Positions 14,242-21,535 of a stretch of 42,459 nucleotides of DNA are shown here, piece by piece. The translations under genes were made by a program, and so were the position numbers. The notes under the pieces are model-generated. The model did not search any database and had not been told where the DNA came from. It saw only the letters and a program-made list of their open reading frames with translations. This DNA comes from a virus, in IMG/VR virus record IMGVR_UViG_3300025000_000201, positions 1 to 42,459 of that record; one strand, written 5' to 3'. Position 1 is the stretch's first letter. Each line of letters starts with the position of its first letter.

Positions 14242-14879
14242 CCCAATACCCCCTTGCCCTTATGTATAATAGTCTTTATAGCCAGAGCCACGGTCTGCCT
14301 TGATACCCCGAGTCTCTTAGCTACCTCTTGATCCGAGTTGCCATAGTGTAAGTAAAGTTCAAGTATCTCTCTTTGCCTAGCAGTGAGTTTTGCTTTGTTC
14401 AGAACATCTTCGAGTTCCATTTCAATCACATGGTGGTCTGCCTTAGGGTCATCTATGGACTCTTCAAAATTAATAGGCTCAGGGATATCCCATAAATGAG
14501 ATTCATTATTTATTATCTCTTCTATAGAATACTTAGATTCCTTGGAGTTCCCATTAATACCCTTGGTACCCTTGGATTTCTTAGTACTCTTGTATCTAAA
14601 ATTCCTATACTCTTTTCTTTCATAAAGGTAACAAGAAAACAGTACTCTCTGGTATACAAAGGTATTCATTGGTACCCCTAGGTCTGGGTTGAACATATGC
14701 CTTGCTTCCATGAGCCAGATGAAAGCCTCTTGTTCCATGTCCTCCCTGAATGGTTGAAGATGTTTCTTGAAAGAGATGAATTTATTTACTACATAATTAC
14801 AAAAAGATATATCATTCTTGATATCCTTGTCATCGTACTCATACTTCCCAGGCTTAGGTATCACTTTAGCTTCACTCAT
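14238..14879 (-). CDS. Sigma-70-like RNA polymerase sigma factor
   Basis: The 213-residue protein has a region 2-like part (about 25-95: MEQEAFIWLMEARHMFNPDLGVPMNTFVYQRV) and a region 4 helix-turn-helix (about 165-205: LTARQREILELYLHYG, then EVAKRLGVSRQTVALAIKTI). A disordered linker joins them (STKKSKGTKG). It is likely to redirect host polymerase to phage promoters, perhaps the late rightward genes; its target sequence is not known. It overlaps both neighbours by 4 bases. Confidence 0.8.
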   Translation of the reverse strand: MSEAKVIPKPGKYEYDDKDIKNDISFCNYVVNKFISFKKHLQPFREDMEQEAFIWLMEARHMFNPDLGVPMNTFVYQRVLFSCYLYERKEYRNFRYKSTKKSKGTKGINGNSKESKYSIEEIINNESHLWDIPEPINFEESIDDPKADHHVIEMELEDVLNKAKLTARQREILELYLHYGNSDQEVAKRLGVSRQTVALAIKTIIHKGKGVLG

Positions 14880-15163
14880 ATATCCTCTTGTATTAGTGTT
14901 ATTTCTTCTAACTCATGACAATACCAATCCCAGATACCAGTGCTTGTAATAAATTCATTCTCTTTAAAATTAAAGTCTAAGTTTATAAAGAAAGGCTTTA
15001 AACCTTCATGTTTAGCAACTTTAGTTGCCTCAGTAACTCTACAAAGAAATCCTACTTTAGCTATTGATCCGCTAGGATTAGTCGAAGCAATAGAGTTTAC
15101 TACTAATATAGTCCCAACCGGAGGGAGCTTAGGCCCCTTGGAATTCTTAGTGCACTTCTGCAT
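14876..15163 (-). CDS. Hypothetical protein
   Basis: The 95 residues start MQKCTKNSKG, with GGAGG upstream at the right distance. It overlaps the end of the DNA polymerase gene by 17 bases. It contains PPVGTILVVNSIAS and a C-terminal IWDWYCHELEEITLI; a small beta domain is possible. No family is recognised. Confidence 0.65.
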   Translation of the reverse strand: MQKCTKNSKGPKLPPVGTILVVNSIASTNPSGSIAKVGFLCRVTEATKVAKHEGLKPFFINLDFNFKENEFITSTGIWDWYCHELEEITLIQEDI

Positions 15164-17060
15164 AGTTACCTCCAAATTTCACATCACATTCAATGGGAAT
15201 CTTTATGTCGTAGAATTCCCCTGCTGCTTTTGCTGTTCTTTTTAAGTTCTTTTCAATCCAATCTCTATTTGCGGGGCTATCGGTTACTTCATGCTCAAGC
15301 TCATCATGGTAAGCGATAAGTTGTTTTATAAGAACCCCGATGATTCCGCAGTACCACTCATACGTTAGCACCATCCAACGCTTGAAGATGATAGCTGCGG
15401 AACTCTGGATCAAGCTGTTGAGTAGCTTGTGGTCACTCCTGATAAACACCTTACGCCCGTCCAGACCATAGATGAACCCTTGATTCCTTCTGAATGACTG
15501 GACCAAGAGTTCCCTGATTTTATCTAGGCCCTTGTTAATCCTCCAGTATTCTTTGACTAGCTTCCTAGCTTTACTTACTGGTATCTTAAGTAACTTACTC
15601 AGCTTCTCTGGACCAGCACCGTAGCTTAGTGAATACAGAAAAATCTTAGCATCGTTCCTGGATATCCCCAGAGTCCTTGCATTGTATGTATGGATGTCCT
15701 CTTGTAACAAGACGTTTATCAATGCGCCTCCATCAAACATAGCCGAGTAGTGCCCCATGAGCCTAGCTTCAATCCCCTTGAGATCAGAGCCTACCATTAC
15801 CATACCTTCGGGTACCTTAAACAACTCCCTTAACTCTGTACCGTAAGCACTTGTAACTCTGGGTAAATTCACTACCTTACCTGAGTGCCTGTACCTAGCA
15901 GTAGGAGTACCACAAGTTATCCCTTCCGCTGGGAGTCTACCGTCCGATCTGACCTCACCTATTGCACCCTTACTACAGTCCTTCTCATTGACTAAGAATG
16001 ACATACGATGCTTCAAAGTCAAGAGGTGAGCAATGTCTTTACCGAGACCAGTTGGCAATGAATCATACGATTCCTCTGTGAGTTTCGGTGAGGACTTTTC
16101 CTTAGTACCCTTCTTATAGTTCCACTCAGTAGGTTCCCAGCCGAGGCCAAGAAGCACTCCCTTTAGCTCGTCTGGGGATTTAACATTGACTTGCCTGAAC
16201 CCCACTCTGGAGAAGGGTCCAACTGCTAGACTTGAATGGGGACCATTGTCACTAACGTACTTCATAGCCCTAGTTGACAGAGAACCGTTAGCATTGAATG
16301 GCTTACTTACTTCGATAACCCCTTTGGTCTTCTCTTGAATCCAAGGGAGCCTTGACTGTACTTCAATCTCTAGCTCAGAGAATTCTTGGGATAGATTGTT
16401 GTAGAGATCAATGGCTCTGTCTGTATCGAACAGTACTCCACTCAGCACTTGTCCTGAGTGTATCCATAGAACCTTCTGCTCCAAGTCCACTGCTGATTGC
16501 CAAATGGGCTCCTGTTTACCCTTGATCTCTCTGGTTTTATAGAGTCCCTTGTTCTTCCCAAAGTACTCATACAGTTTCCAGTTCAGCTCCACATCCCCAA
16601 TACATCTGGTTAGCATATCCTCTGATAACTGGGTCCAGTCATTGTGTTCTATCTTGGGGGTACCTAAGATACCTCCCCAGTATTCCAACGAATTCTCTGT
16701 CTCTGGAGACAAGACCTGAGAGACTGACATAGTATCTAGTATCTGGGAATTCCAAGGAGTGATCTCAGTACCCCTAGATAACCCAAGCTTCTTAATCAGA
16801 GGCAGATCAAAGCCACATATGTTGTGTCCAACCAGAGTACGACTGTCATTAATAAAATTCTTAAGCTCTCTAATCCCATCAGCTATCCCACCCCATCTGT
16901 TGTGTAAAGAACTTTTGATACTATGTATATCATCATAGAAAAGATAAGTATTCATGCTAGTTTTAATCACTATACAATGTATCTTAGTAGCCTCGAACAG
17001 CAGCCCATCTGCCTCTATGTCAAAGACTACGGTGTTCGCTGGATTGTATTCCCATGCCAT
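15147..17060 (-). CDS. DNA polymerase family A with 3'-5' exonuclease domain (T7-like)
   Basis: The 637 residues include an exonuclease domain with DIEADG (Asp14, Glu16), VGHNICGFDLP (Asp85) and GDVELNWKLY (Asp156). The polymerase domain has TARYRHSGKVVNLPRV (390-400), motif A GSDLKGIEAR (Asp426), motif B RNDAKIFLYSLSYGAG (Arg468, Lys472, Tyr480) and motif C YHDELEHEV (His585, Asp586). Length and order match T7 gp5-like replicative polymerases. The palindrome at 16698-16711 encodes LSPET in a loop of the exonuclease domain. CGGAGG precedes the ATG. Confidence 0.95.
   Translation of the reverse strand: MAWEYNPANTVVFDIEADGLLFEATKIHCIVIKTSMNTYLFYDDIHSIKSSLHNRWGGIADGIRELKNFINDSRTLVGHNICGFDLPLIKKLGLSRGTEITPWNSQILDTMSVSQVLSPETENSLEYWGGILGTPKIEHNDWTQLSEDMLTRCIGDVELNWKLYEYFGKNKGLYKTREIKGKQEPIWQSAVDLEQKVLWIHSGQVLSGVLFDTDRAIDLYNNLSQEFSELEIEVQSRLPWIQEKTKGVIEVSKPFNANGSLSTRAMKYVSDNGPHSSLAVGPFSRVGFRQVNVKSPDELKGVLLGLGWEPTEWNYKKGTKEKSSPKLTEESYDSLPTGLGKDIAHLLTLKHRMSFLVNEKDCSKGAIGEVRSDGRLPAEGITCGTPTARYRHSGKVVNLPRVTSAYGTELRELFKVPEGMVMVGSDLKGIEARLMGHYSAMFDGGALINVLLQEDIHTYNARTLGISRNDAKIFLYSLSYGAGPEKLSKLLKIPVSKARKLVKEYWRINKGLDKIRELLVQSFRRNQGFIYGLDGRKVFIRSDHKLLNSLIQSSAAIIFKRWMVLTYEWYCGIIGVLIKQLIAYHDELEHEVTDSPANRDWIEKNLKRTAKAAGEFYDIKIPIECDVKFGGNYAEVH
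16698..16711. repeat. Dispersed palindrome site 8
   Basis: TGTCTCTGGAGACA, inside the DNA polymerase gene (encodes LSPET). Confidence 0.9.
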
Positions 17061-17062
17061 GA

Positions 17063-17275
17063 TTACCTCCGGTTACTAGTAACTCCGAGAGCCTTTTTAT
17101 ATAAGAATATTCTCTCCTCTAGAATTTCTATAGATTTTCCTTGGTAATAAATTGAACCTTCAGCAAGAACCACTATGATCCACACAAAAGCAGCATGGTA
17201 ATTACCAGAGATACCAGCGTTCACTCCTCCTAAAAATGCAACTATAATCATGAGTACTTCTAAGTTAATCTTCAT
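17063..17275 (-). CDS. Small membrane protein (two helices)
   Basis: The 70-residue protein has two hydrophobic segments (LMIIVAFLGGVNAGI and AAFVWIIVVLAEGSI) and a basic C-terminal helix. GGGAGGAACA precedes the ATG, and it overlaps the upstream gene by ATGA. Its position next to the polymerase is noted but the function is unknown. Confidence 0.65.
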   Translation of the reverse strand: MKINLEVLMIIVAFLGGVNAGISGNYHAAFVWIIVVLAEGSIYYQGKSIEILEERIFLYKKALGVTSNRR

Positions 17276-17514
17276 TGTTCCTCCCGATTCACTTGGATTC
17301 TCTCAGTTATCTTCCAGCCATGAGCATCACATCCGTTTAATGTGCACGAAAGTCTTCCTTCTTTTATCTGGCTTTCTAAAAGAGTTACGTCATCTCCTGG
17401 CCCATAGGGCATTATTAGTTGACAAGGTTCAGTGCAAGAGTCACCATTCAAACAAGCAGTGCACTCAAGGATTATATAAAGAGTTGCACTTTTATCCCTG
17501 GTTCCTAAACTCAT
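17272..17514 (-). CDS. Cys-rich hypothetical protein
   Basis: The 80 residues start MSLGTRDKSATLYIIL. The start at 17514 is chosen for AGGAGG seven bases upstream. Pairs ECTAC, DSC, EPC, LSC and NGC suggest metal binding or disulphides. It overlaps the upstream small gene by 23 bases. Confidence 0.65.
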   Translation of the reverse strand: MSLGTRDKSATLYIILECTACLNGDSCTEPCQLIMPYGPGDDVTLLESQIKEGRLSCTLNGCDAHGWKITERIQVNREEQ

Positions 17515-17671
17515 CGAACTCCCTCCTGAACTCATTAAGAATACCTTGGACTTCGTACCAGTCATCTTCGGACCTTAGGTCACTGTGATCCTCTTCTTCC
17601 CAGCGTACCTTAGTTTTTCCCTTGCTCTCCTCTGCTTCAACTGCCATAAGAATATCTAATGTTTCGAACAT
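17492..17671 (-). CDS. Small acidic protein
   Basis: The 59-residue frame starts MFETLDILMAVEAEESKGK and is very acidic (WEEEDHSDLRSEDDW). It fits between two genes in the operon. The start region has only a weak site (GGGGGACTAGGTATC). No family is recognised. Confidence 0.55.
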   Translation of the reverse strand: MFETLDILMAVEAEESKGKTKVRWEEEDHSDLRSEDDWYEVQGILNEFRREFDEFRNQG

Positions 17672-17676
17672 GATAC

Positions 17677-17856
17677 CTAGTCCCCCTCAACTGTCTCAAA
17701 TACTTCTTTGATTTCCCACTTAGCTTCACAGTCTCTGGATGCTGGGCAAGAGAAATATTCTAGCATTACACTAGAATCCTCAGTATCCTTATAGTATAAC
17801 TCACATGGATGCCTACATACACCACAGACTAGCAATGTGATCTTAGTTTTCAGCAT
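17677..17856 (-). CDS. Small Cys-rich protein, paralogue of the upstream gene
   Basis: The 59-residue frame reads MLKTKITLLVCGVCRHPCEL and ends KWEIKEVFETVEGD. Its CxxCxxPCEL-YY layout, a later cysteine pair and the ending W-x-I-x-E-V-F-(D/E)-x-V-E line up with the next upstream gene, so the two look like a tandem duplication. GAGGGAG precedes it. Confidence 0.7.
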   Translation of the reverse strand: MLKTKITLLVCGVCRHPCELYYKDTEDSSVMLEYFSCPASRDCEAKWEIKEVFETVEGD

Positions 17857-17859
17857 AGC

Positions 17860-18042
17860 TCAATTCTCCCTCTCTACTTCATCAAAGACTTCAACTATTT
17901 TCCACTTTGCTTTGTCTCGGTCTCTTTTTATAGCAATACACCCCAAGTCTTCTATTGGCGTAAGCGTACCATTGGTACCATAATAGAACTCACAAGGTAT
18001 TGAACACTCATTGCATACCATGTATTGCACTCTATTAGCCAT
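17860..18042 (-). CDS. Small Cys-rich protein
   Basis: The 60-residue protein has CNECSIPCEFYYG and ends KWKIVEVFDEVEREN. It is a paralogue of the gene at 17677. It probably binds zinc. It lies directly downstream of the primase-helicase gene. The function is unknown. Confidence 0.7.
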   Translation of the reverse strand: MANRVQYMVCNECSIPCEFYYGTNGTLTPIEDLGCIAIKRDRDKAKWKIVEVFDEVEREN

Positions 18043-18055
18043 TGCTCACTCCTCC

Positions 18056-19708
18056 TCAGAATACCATAGCAGGTTCAAGGTAATCTCCGGTAGTCGCATC
18101 ATACGCTACCGGGAATCTCCCAGCATTACCAAAGTTTCTATCCTCTAACAACACAAACTGGCTTGTGTTTCTCTCTGCTTCCTCGAGGTTTGGGTCTTTG
18201 TTTCTCTCGATACCAAGCATATAGAAGCAGTTCTCCATCATCGCTCTACTTCCTCGGAACTGGACAGATTCAACCTTTCCCCCTCGCTCATGAGGCACAC
18301 CATTTGTAGGAGCTTTAAGGTGACAAGTGACGATGTAGAAGAAGCCCAAGTCCTGAGCCATACAAGCGAGTTCATCGCTGATCTTTCTGAGCTCAGTCTC
18401 AGTGTCAGATGGGCTGAGGTGATTAGTAAGCTTCGTAATAGGGTCAATGATAATTGTTTTACTACCCTCTGAAACAACATATCTTATGTACTCCTTTAAG
18501 GTTGCCCAGTCAGCTTGACCAAACGCTTGATACATGAAAAACTTTCCATCCATAGAATCAATTGTCTGCTCTAACTGGGACAGATTAAACGCTACATCTG
18601 GTTTGTGGTAAGTACATGAATCAATCTTTCCTGCGATCTTCTTAACTGTAAGTGGGGGCTGCTCCTCAAACTTGATTACCGCTGGAATATCCCCGTCGTT
18701 AGCTAGGATTCTATGCTTTATCAGCTCATTGAGCAGCTCAGATTTGCCAATCTTCACCCCCGCTCCAATGAACATACCCTCTCCATCTCTCATCCCATAC
18801 GTCCACTTCTGCAACGTAGGCCAGGGCCATGAGCGTCCATACTGAGGGGCTACACAGGCTTTCTGTTTGACATCCCGGACTCTGACCAGGAACGGGGGGC
18901 GATACTTCTCCGCTGTATCAAACGCCATAGTAAACTCAGTCTGTCTCCCTGCGATAAGCATATCATTAGCGTCCTTGAGTGGGAGCTTGATGATCTTGAT
19001 ACGGGGAAACAACTTAGCCAACTCAGTAGCTAGCTCTTGTCCGGGAGGATCATTGTCAGGAGCAAAGTAGAGTTCACCGATGGACTTCAGTATGTCCATG
19101 TTGTTCTTTACTACTCCTAGCCCATTGGAGCCAGGGATACCAAGTACCGGAACTCCGGGGTGTGTCTTCTTAAGCATATCAAACACAGCCATAGCATCTT
19201 CTTCACCCTCAGTTAACACTAGACGCCTGGGTACTCCCTTGAGCGTCTGGATACCAAAGAGGTCTTGCTTTCCTTTGAGCTTCTTTACCCAAAAGAAATC
19301 TTTAGTTTCAATGATTCTCCCTTTGTAAGTGTATGGTGCTCCCTCTACATAGACCGGATAATAGTGCTTCACTGGAGCCCCGTCTACCTGAGAACACTCA
19401 GTAACAACTGAGTACACTCGTCTAGTCTCTACTGAGATACCCCTGTCTGCTACTGATACCAGAGAACTGATATCTGGGGTAGCTGTTGACATAAAAAGGG
19501 TTGTCTCTGGAGACAGAGGCATTGTACCAGAGAGACTCACGATTGTCTCAGTTATCGTGGCGCTCTCTGGTTCTCTAGTCATATACACTGGATGATACTT
19601 GGTTCCATGCAGACAAGTCCATGTACGCTTGTCATTCATGAGAAACAAGTGGTCCCCTTTTTCGTCCTTTCCGATTGCTCTACATGCTGGGCATGGTCTG
19701 TTATTCAT
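18056..19708 (-). CDS. Primase-helicase (T7 gp4/Twinkle-like)
   Basis: The 550-residue protein has an N-terminal Cys/His zinc motif (Cys6, Cys9, Cys32, His34), a Toprim primase core (LVLTEGEEDAMAV at 163-175; APDNDPPG with Asp218 and Asp220) and a RecA-like DnaB-type helicase domain (Walker A GAGVKIGKS at 315-323; Walker B TIIIDPITKL near 420). It unwinds DNA and probably primes the lagging strand. The palindrome at 19502-19515 encodes LSPETT in the linker after the zinc motif. Confidence 0.92.
   Translation of the reverse strand: MNNRPCPACRAIGKDEKGDHLFLMNDKRTWTCLHGTKYHPVYMTREPESATITETIVSLSGTMPLSPETTLFMSTATPDISSLVSVADRGISVETRRVYSVVTECSQVDGAPVKHYYPVYVEGAPYTYKGRIIETKDFFWVKKLKGKQDLFGIQTLKGVPRRLVLTEGEEDAMAVFDMLKKTHPGVPVLGIPGSNGLGVVKNNMDILKSIGELYFAPDNDPPGQELATELAKLFPRIKIIKLPLKDANDMLIAGRQTEFTMAFDTAEKYRPPFLVRVRDVKQKACVAPQYGRSWPWPTLQKWTYGMRDGEGMFIGAGVKIGKSELLNELIKHRILANDGDIPAVIKFEEQPPLTVKKIAGKIDSCTYHKPDVAFNLSQLEQTIDSMDGKFFMYQAFGQADWATLKEYIRYVVSEGSKTIIIDPITKLTNHLSPSDTETELRKISDELACMAQDLGFFYIVTCHLKAPTNGVPHERGGKVESVQFRGSRAMMENCFYMLGIERNKDPNLEEAERNTSQFVLLEDRNFGNAGRFPVAYDATTGDYLEPAMVF
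19502..19515. repeat. Dispersed palindrome site 9
   Basis: TGTCTCTGGAGACA, inside the primase-helicase gene (encodes LSPET). Confidence 0.9.
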
Positions 19709-19719
19709 AGATACCTCTT

Positions 19720-19935
19720 TTAATTCTTATCAACGTAACACCATTTGACTACATAGCCCTCTCCAAAAAGCACTGGACCACTGGGAAGATACCACTCCAT
19801 AGTACCATGTGAATTCAAGCGATTGAGACAAGCTCTGTCGAATTGATTATCAGTAGTAATTACTAATACCCAGACTCTATCTGGAGGTAATTTATCAGAT
19901 ACCATGGTCCAGTTTGTAGACACCTCTTTAACCAT
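19720..19935 (-). CDS. DUF551-like small protein
   Basis: The 71 residues include NWTMVSDKLPPDRVWVLVIT and end with VVKWCYVD, the outline of the DUF551 family found in phages and prophages (W-x-x-x-x-x-LP near the start, aromatic end). AAGGAG precedes the ATG. The function of the family is unknown. Confidence 0.6.
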   Translation of the reverse strand: MVKEVSTNWTMVSDKLPPDRVWVLVITTDNQFDRACLNRLNSHGTMEWYLPSGPVLFGEGYVVKWCYVDKN

Positions 19936-19945
19936 AGTTTACTCC

Positions 19946-20182
19946 TTAGATTTCAACTTGTATCTCTTCCCTATATTTCTCTACCCAGAGTGGGCTAGAG
20001 TCCTCAACCGTTCTTTTTAGACAAATATCTTTTACATCTGATTCACCTACTCCAACCCCAATCCATCGAAAAGAGATAACGCAGGGAACCATTAGATTGT
20101 ATAAGCTTCCTATTATCTTGTTTGGAGAGTTAAAGCAAGCATTGCATTCGTACATTACATCAGTGACTGTGTGAATTCTCAT
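19946..20182 (-). CDS. Hypothetical protein with CxxC
   Basis: The 78 residues start MRIHTVTDVMYECNACF. The start at 20182 is preferred because GAGGAAACT precedes it; an upstream ATG at 20215 lacks a site and would overlap the previous gene. The CNAC pair plus later cysteines might bind metal. The function is unknown. Confidence 0.6.
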   Translation of the reverse strand: MRIHTVTDVMYECNACFNSPNKIIGSLYNLMVPCVISFRWIGVGVGESDVKDICLKRTVEDSSPLWVEKYREEIQVEI

Positions 20183-20196
20183 AGTTTCCTCAGTAA

Positions 20197-20379
20197 TCAC
20201 TTCTTCCAGTGGCATTTGTGGTAGTAGCTATAGTATGCCTTAGCTTGCTTCTCGATGAGTGCTGAGCTCTGTTCCCAGACACCTTTTTCTTCTTGGTAAT
20301 ACGGACGATCACAAGAGGGACAAATGAAAGTGATCTTACTGGAATCTCGGTGATTCATTTGAATCTGCTTAGGTTTCAT
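20197..20379 (-). CDS. Small zinc-finger-like protein
   Basis: The 60-residue protein has ICPSCDRPYYQEEKG and a C-terminal HKCHWKK, giving a possible C-C-H-C site. AAGGAGACACT precedes the ATG. The function is unknown. Confidence 0.65.
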   Translation of the reverse strand: MKPKQIQMNHRDSSKITFICPSCDRPYYQEEKGVWEQSSALIEKQAKAYYSYYHKCHWKK

Positions 20380-20391
20380 AGTGTCTCCTTG

Positions 20392-20709
20392 TTAGCTGAG
20401 CTTAATAATGATAGTAGCCAAGAGCAGCACAGTAAGCCCAATGTTTGCTCTCCAGAGCCACTTAGAATCTTTGTGGATAAGAAACAAGTGGTGTCCAATT
20501 TCTTCACAGACCTGCTTCAGCTTCTTATCCAAGCCCTTGTTAATCACAAGCTGCCTTCGATAAGCAGAGGACATATCTGAATAGTTCCCTTGGAGTGTAT
20601 GGTATTTCTTGTTGAGCTCTTCCAGAGCTACATTAGTTGTCTCCGGAGACAGTGGTTCTGAGTTACCCTGGATATCCAACGGTTTACTGAATGTCTCTAC
20701 ACGATTCAT
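20392..20709 (-). CDS. Coiled-coil protein with C-terminal membrane anchor
   Basis: The 105 residues have a helical, coiled-coil-like middle and a C-terminal hydrophobic segment NIGLTVLLLATIIIKL, so it is probably a tail-anchored inner-membrane protein. The palindrome at 20638-20651 is the only copy with a CG centre and encodes LSPETT in the N-terminal extension. CAGGAG precedes the ATG. Confidence 0.7.
   Translation of the reverse strand: MNRVETFSKPLDIQGNSEPLSPETTNVALEELNKKYHTLQGNYSDMSSAYRRQLVINKGLDKKLKQVCEEIGHHLFLIHKDSKWLWRANIGLTVLLLATIIIKLS
20638..20651. repeat. Dispersed palindrome site 10
   Basis: TGTCTCCGGAGACA, the only CG-centred copy (encodes LSPET). Confidence 0.9.
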
Positions 20710-20754
20710 AGTGTACTCCTGTGTTACTTAGTAATCTTAAGTGCCTTAGTTTCC

Positions 20755-21213
20755 TTAGTTACCCTGGTTTCTCTTAGCTTTCTCTATAAGTTGCTCAAGC
20801 TGCTCTACAGTACTGAAAAGATTCTCAGTCTCACTAGCAAAGTACTCCTGAAGAGCTTCGATATGCTTGAGTACCTGCTCAAGCTGTTCCACAGGAATCT
20901 CTTCAAATGCTCCAGCTTTGGACATATGAATGAAGTATGAAGCATGGGTAGCCGGGAGTCCATCTTCAACTAAGCAAGCGATAGCGGAGAGAAACGAAGG
21001 GTCATCCATTTTCTCAGCTATCTTCTGTACCATATGAGCCCGAGTAGTTCCACCGAAGAGACCTTTGAAGTTCACTACAATCTGATACATGTAGTGTGCA
21101 AAAGCGGCTTCGTCAAACCCTTCCACGGATTCACTGAGTTTCTTGGCGTTAGTGTTAACTGATACCTGAGAGCCAGTGTTTCCATTGGTTCCAAACAGAT
21201 TCATTATTTTCAT
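20755..21213 (-). CDS. Hypothetical helical protein
   Basis: The 152 residues are mostly helical, with a charged C-terminal half (PVEQLEQVLKHIEALQEYF). CCGGAGG precedes the ATG. It lies between the CobS-like ATPase and the replication block. No family is recognised. Confidence 0.65.
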   Translation of the reverse strand: MKIMNLFGTNGNTGSQVSVNTNAKKLSESVEGFDEAAFAHYMYQIVVNFKGLFGGTTRAHMVQKIAEKMDDPSFLSAIACLVEDGLPATHASYFIHMSKAGAFEEIPVEQLEQVLKHIEALQEYFASETENLFSTVEQLEQLIEKAKRNQGN

Positions 21214-21230
21214 AGTATTCCTCCGGTTAC

Positions 21231-21533
21231 TTAGTTATGTTTCTTCAACTCAGCAAGAAACTCTTTCACTCTTGACATTATATATTTATCCCTAACACGT
21301 TCAACCACACAGCAACTCCCGTTGTGATGCTCTTCCCATCTACGACAAATTCTCTTGAATGACTCAAGGTAATCACTGAATTTATAAGTGTTCCACTCTA
21401 TACTTTGGTCTTCGTCCCACGCCCAGTACCACATATAACTCAAGTCACTTTCTTTCTTCCCGAAGAGTTCTTTTTCTGAATTAGAGACTAAGCTACTAAG
21501 AATTTCCTCAAAAACAGCATATTTCTCATTCAT
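21231..21533 (-). CDS. Hypothetical protein
   Basis: The 100-residue protein is rich in Trp, Glu and Lys (YMWYWAWDEDQSIEW). A weak AAGGGG site precedes the ATG. It directly follows the AAA+ ATPase gene. The function is unknown. Confidence 0.6.
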   Translation of the reverse strand: MNEKYAVFEEILSSLVSNSEKELFGKKESDLSYMWYWAWDEDQSIEWNTYKFSDYLESFKRICRRWEEHHNGSCCVVERVRDKYIMSRVKEFLAELKKHN

Positions 21534-21535
21534 AG

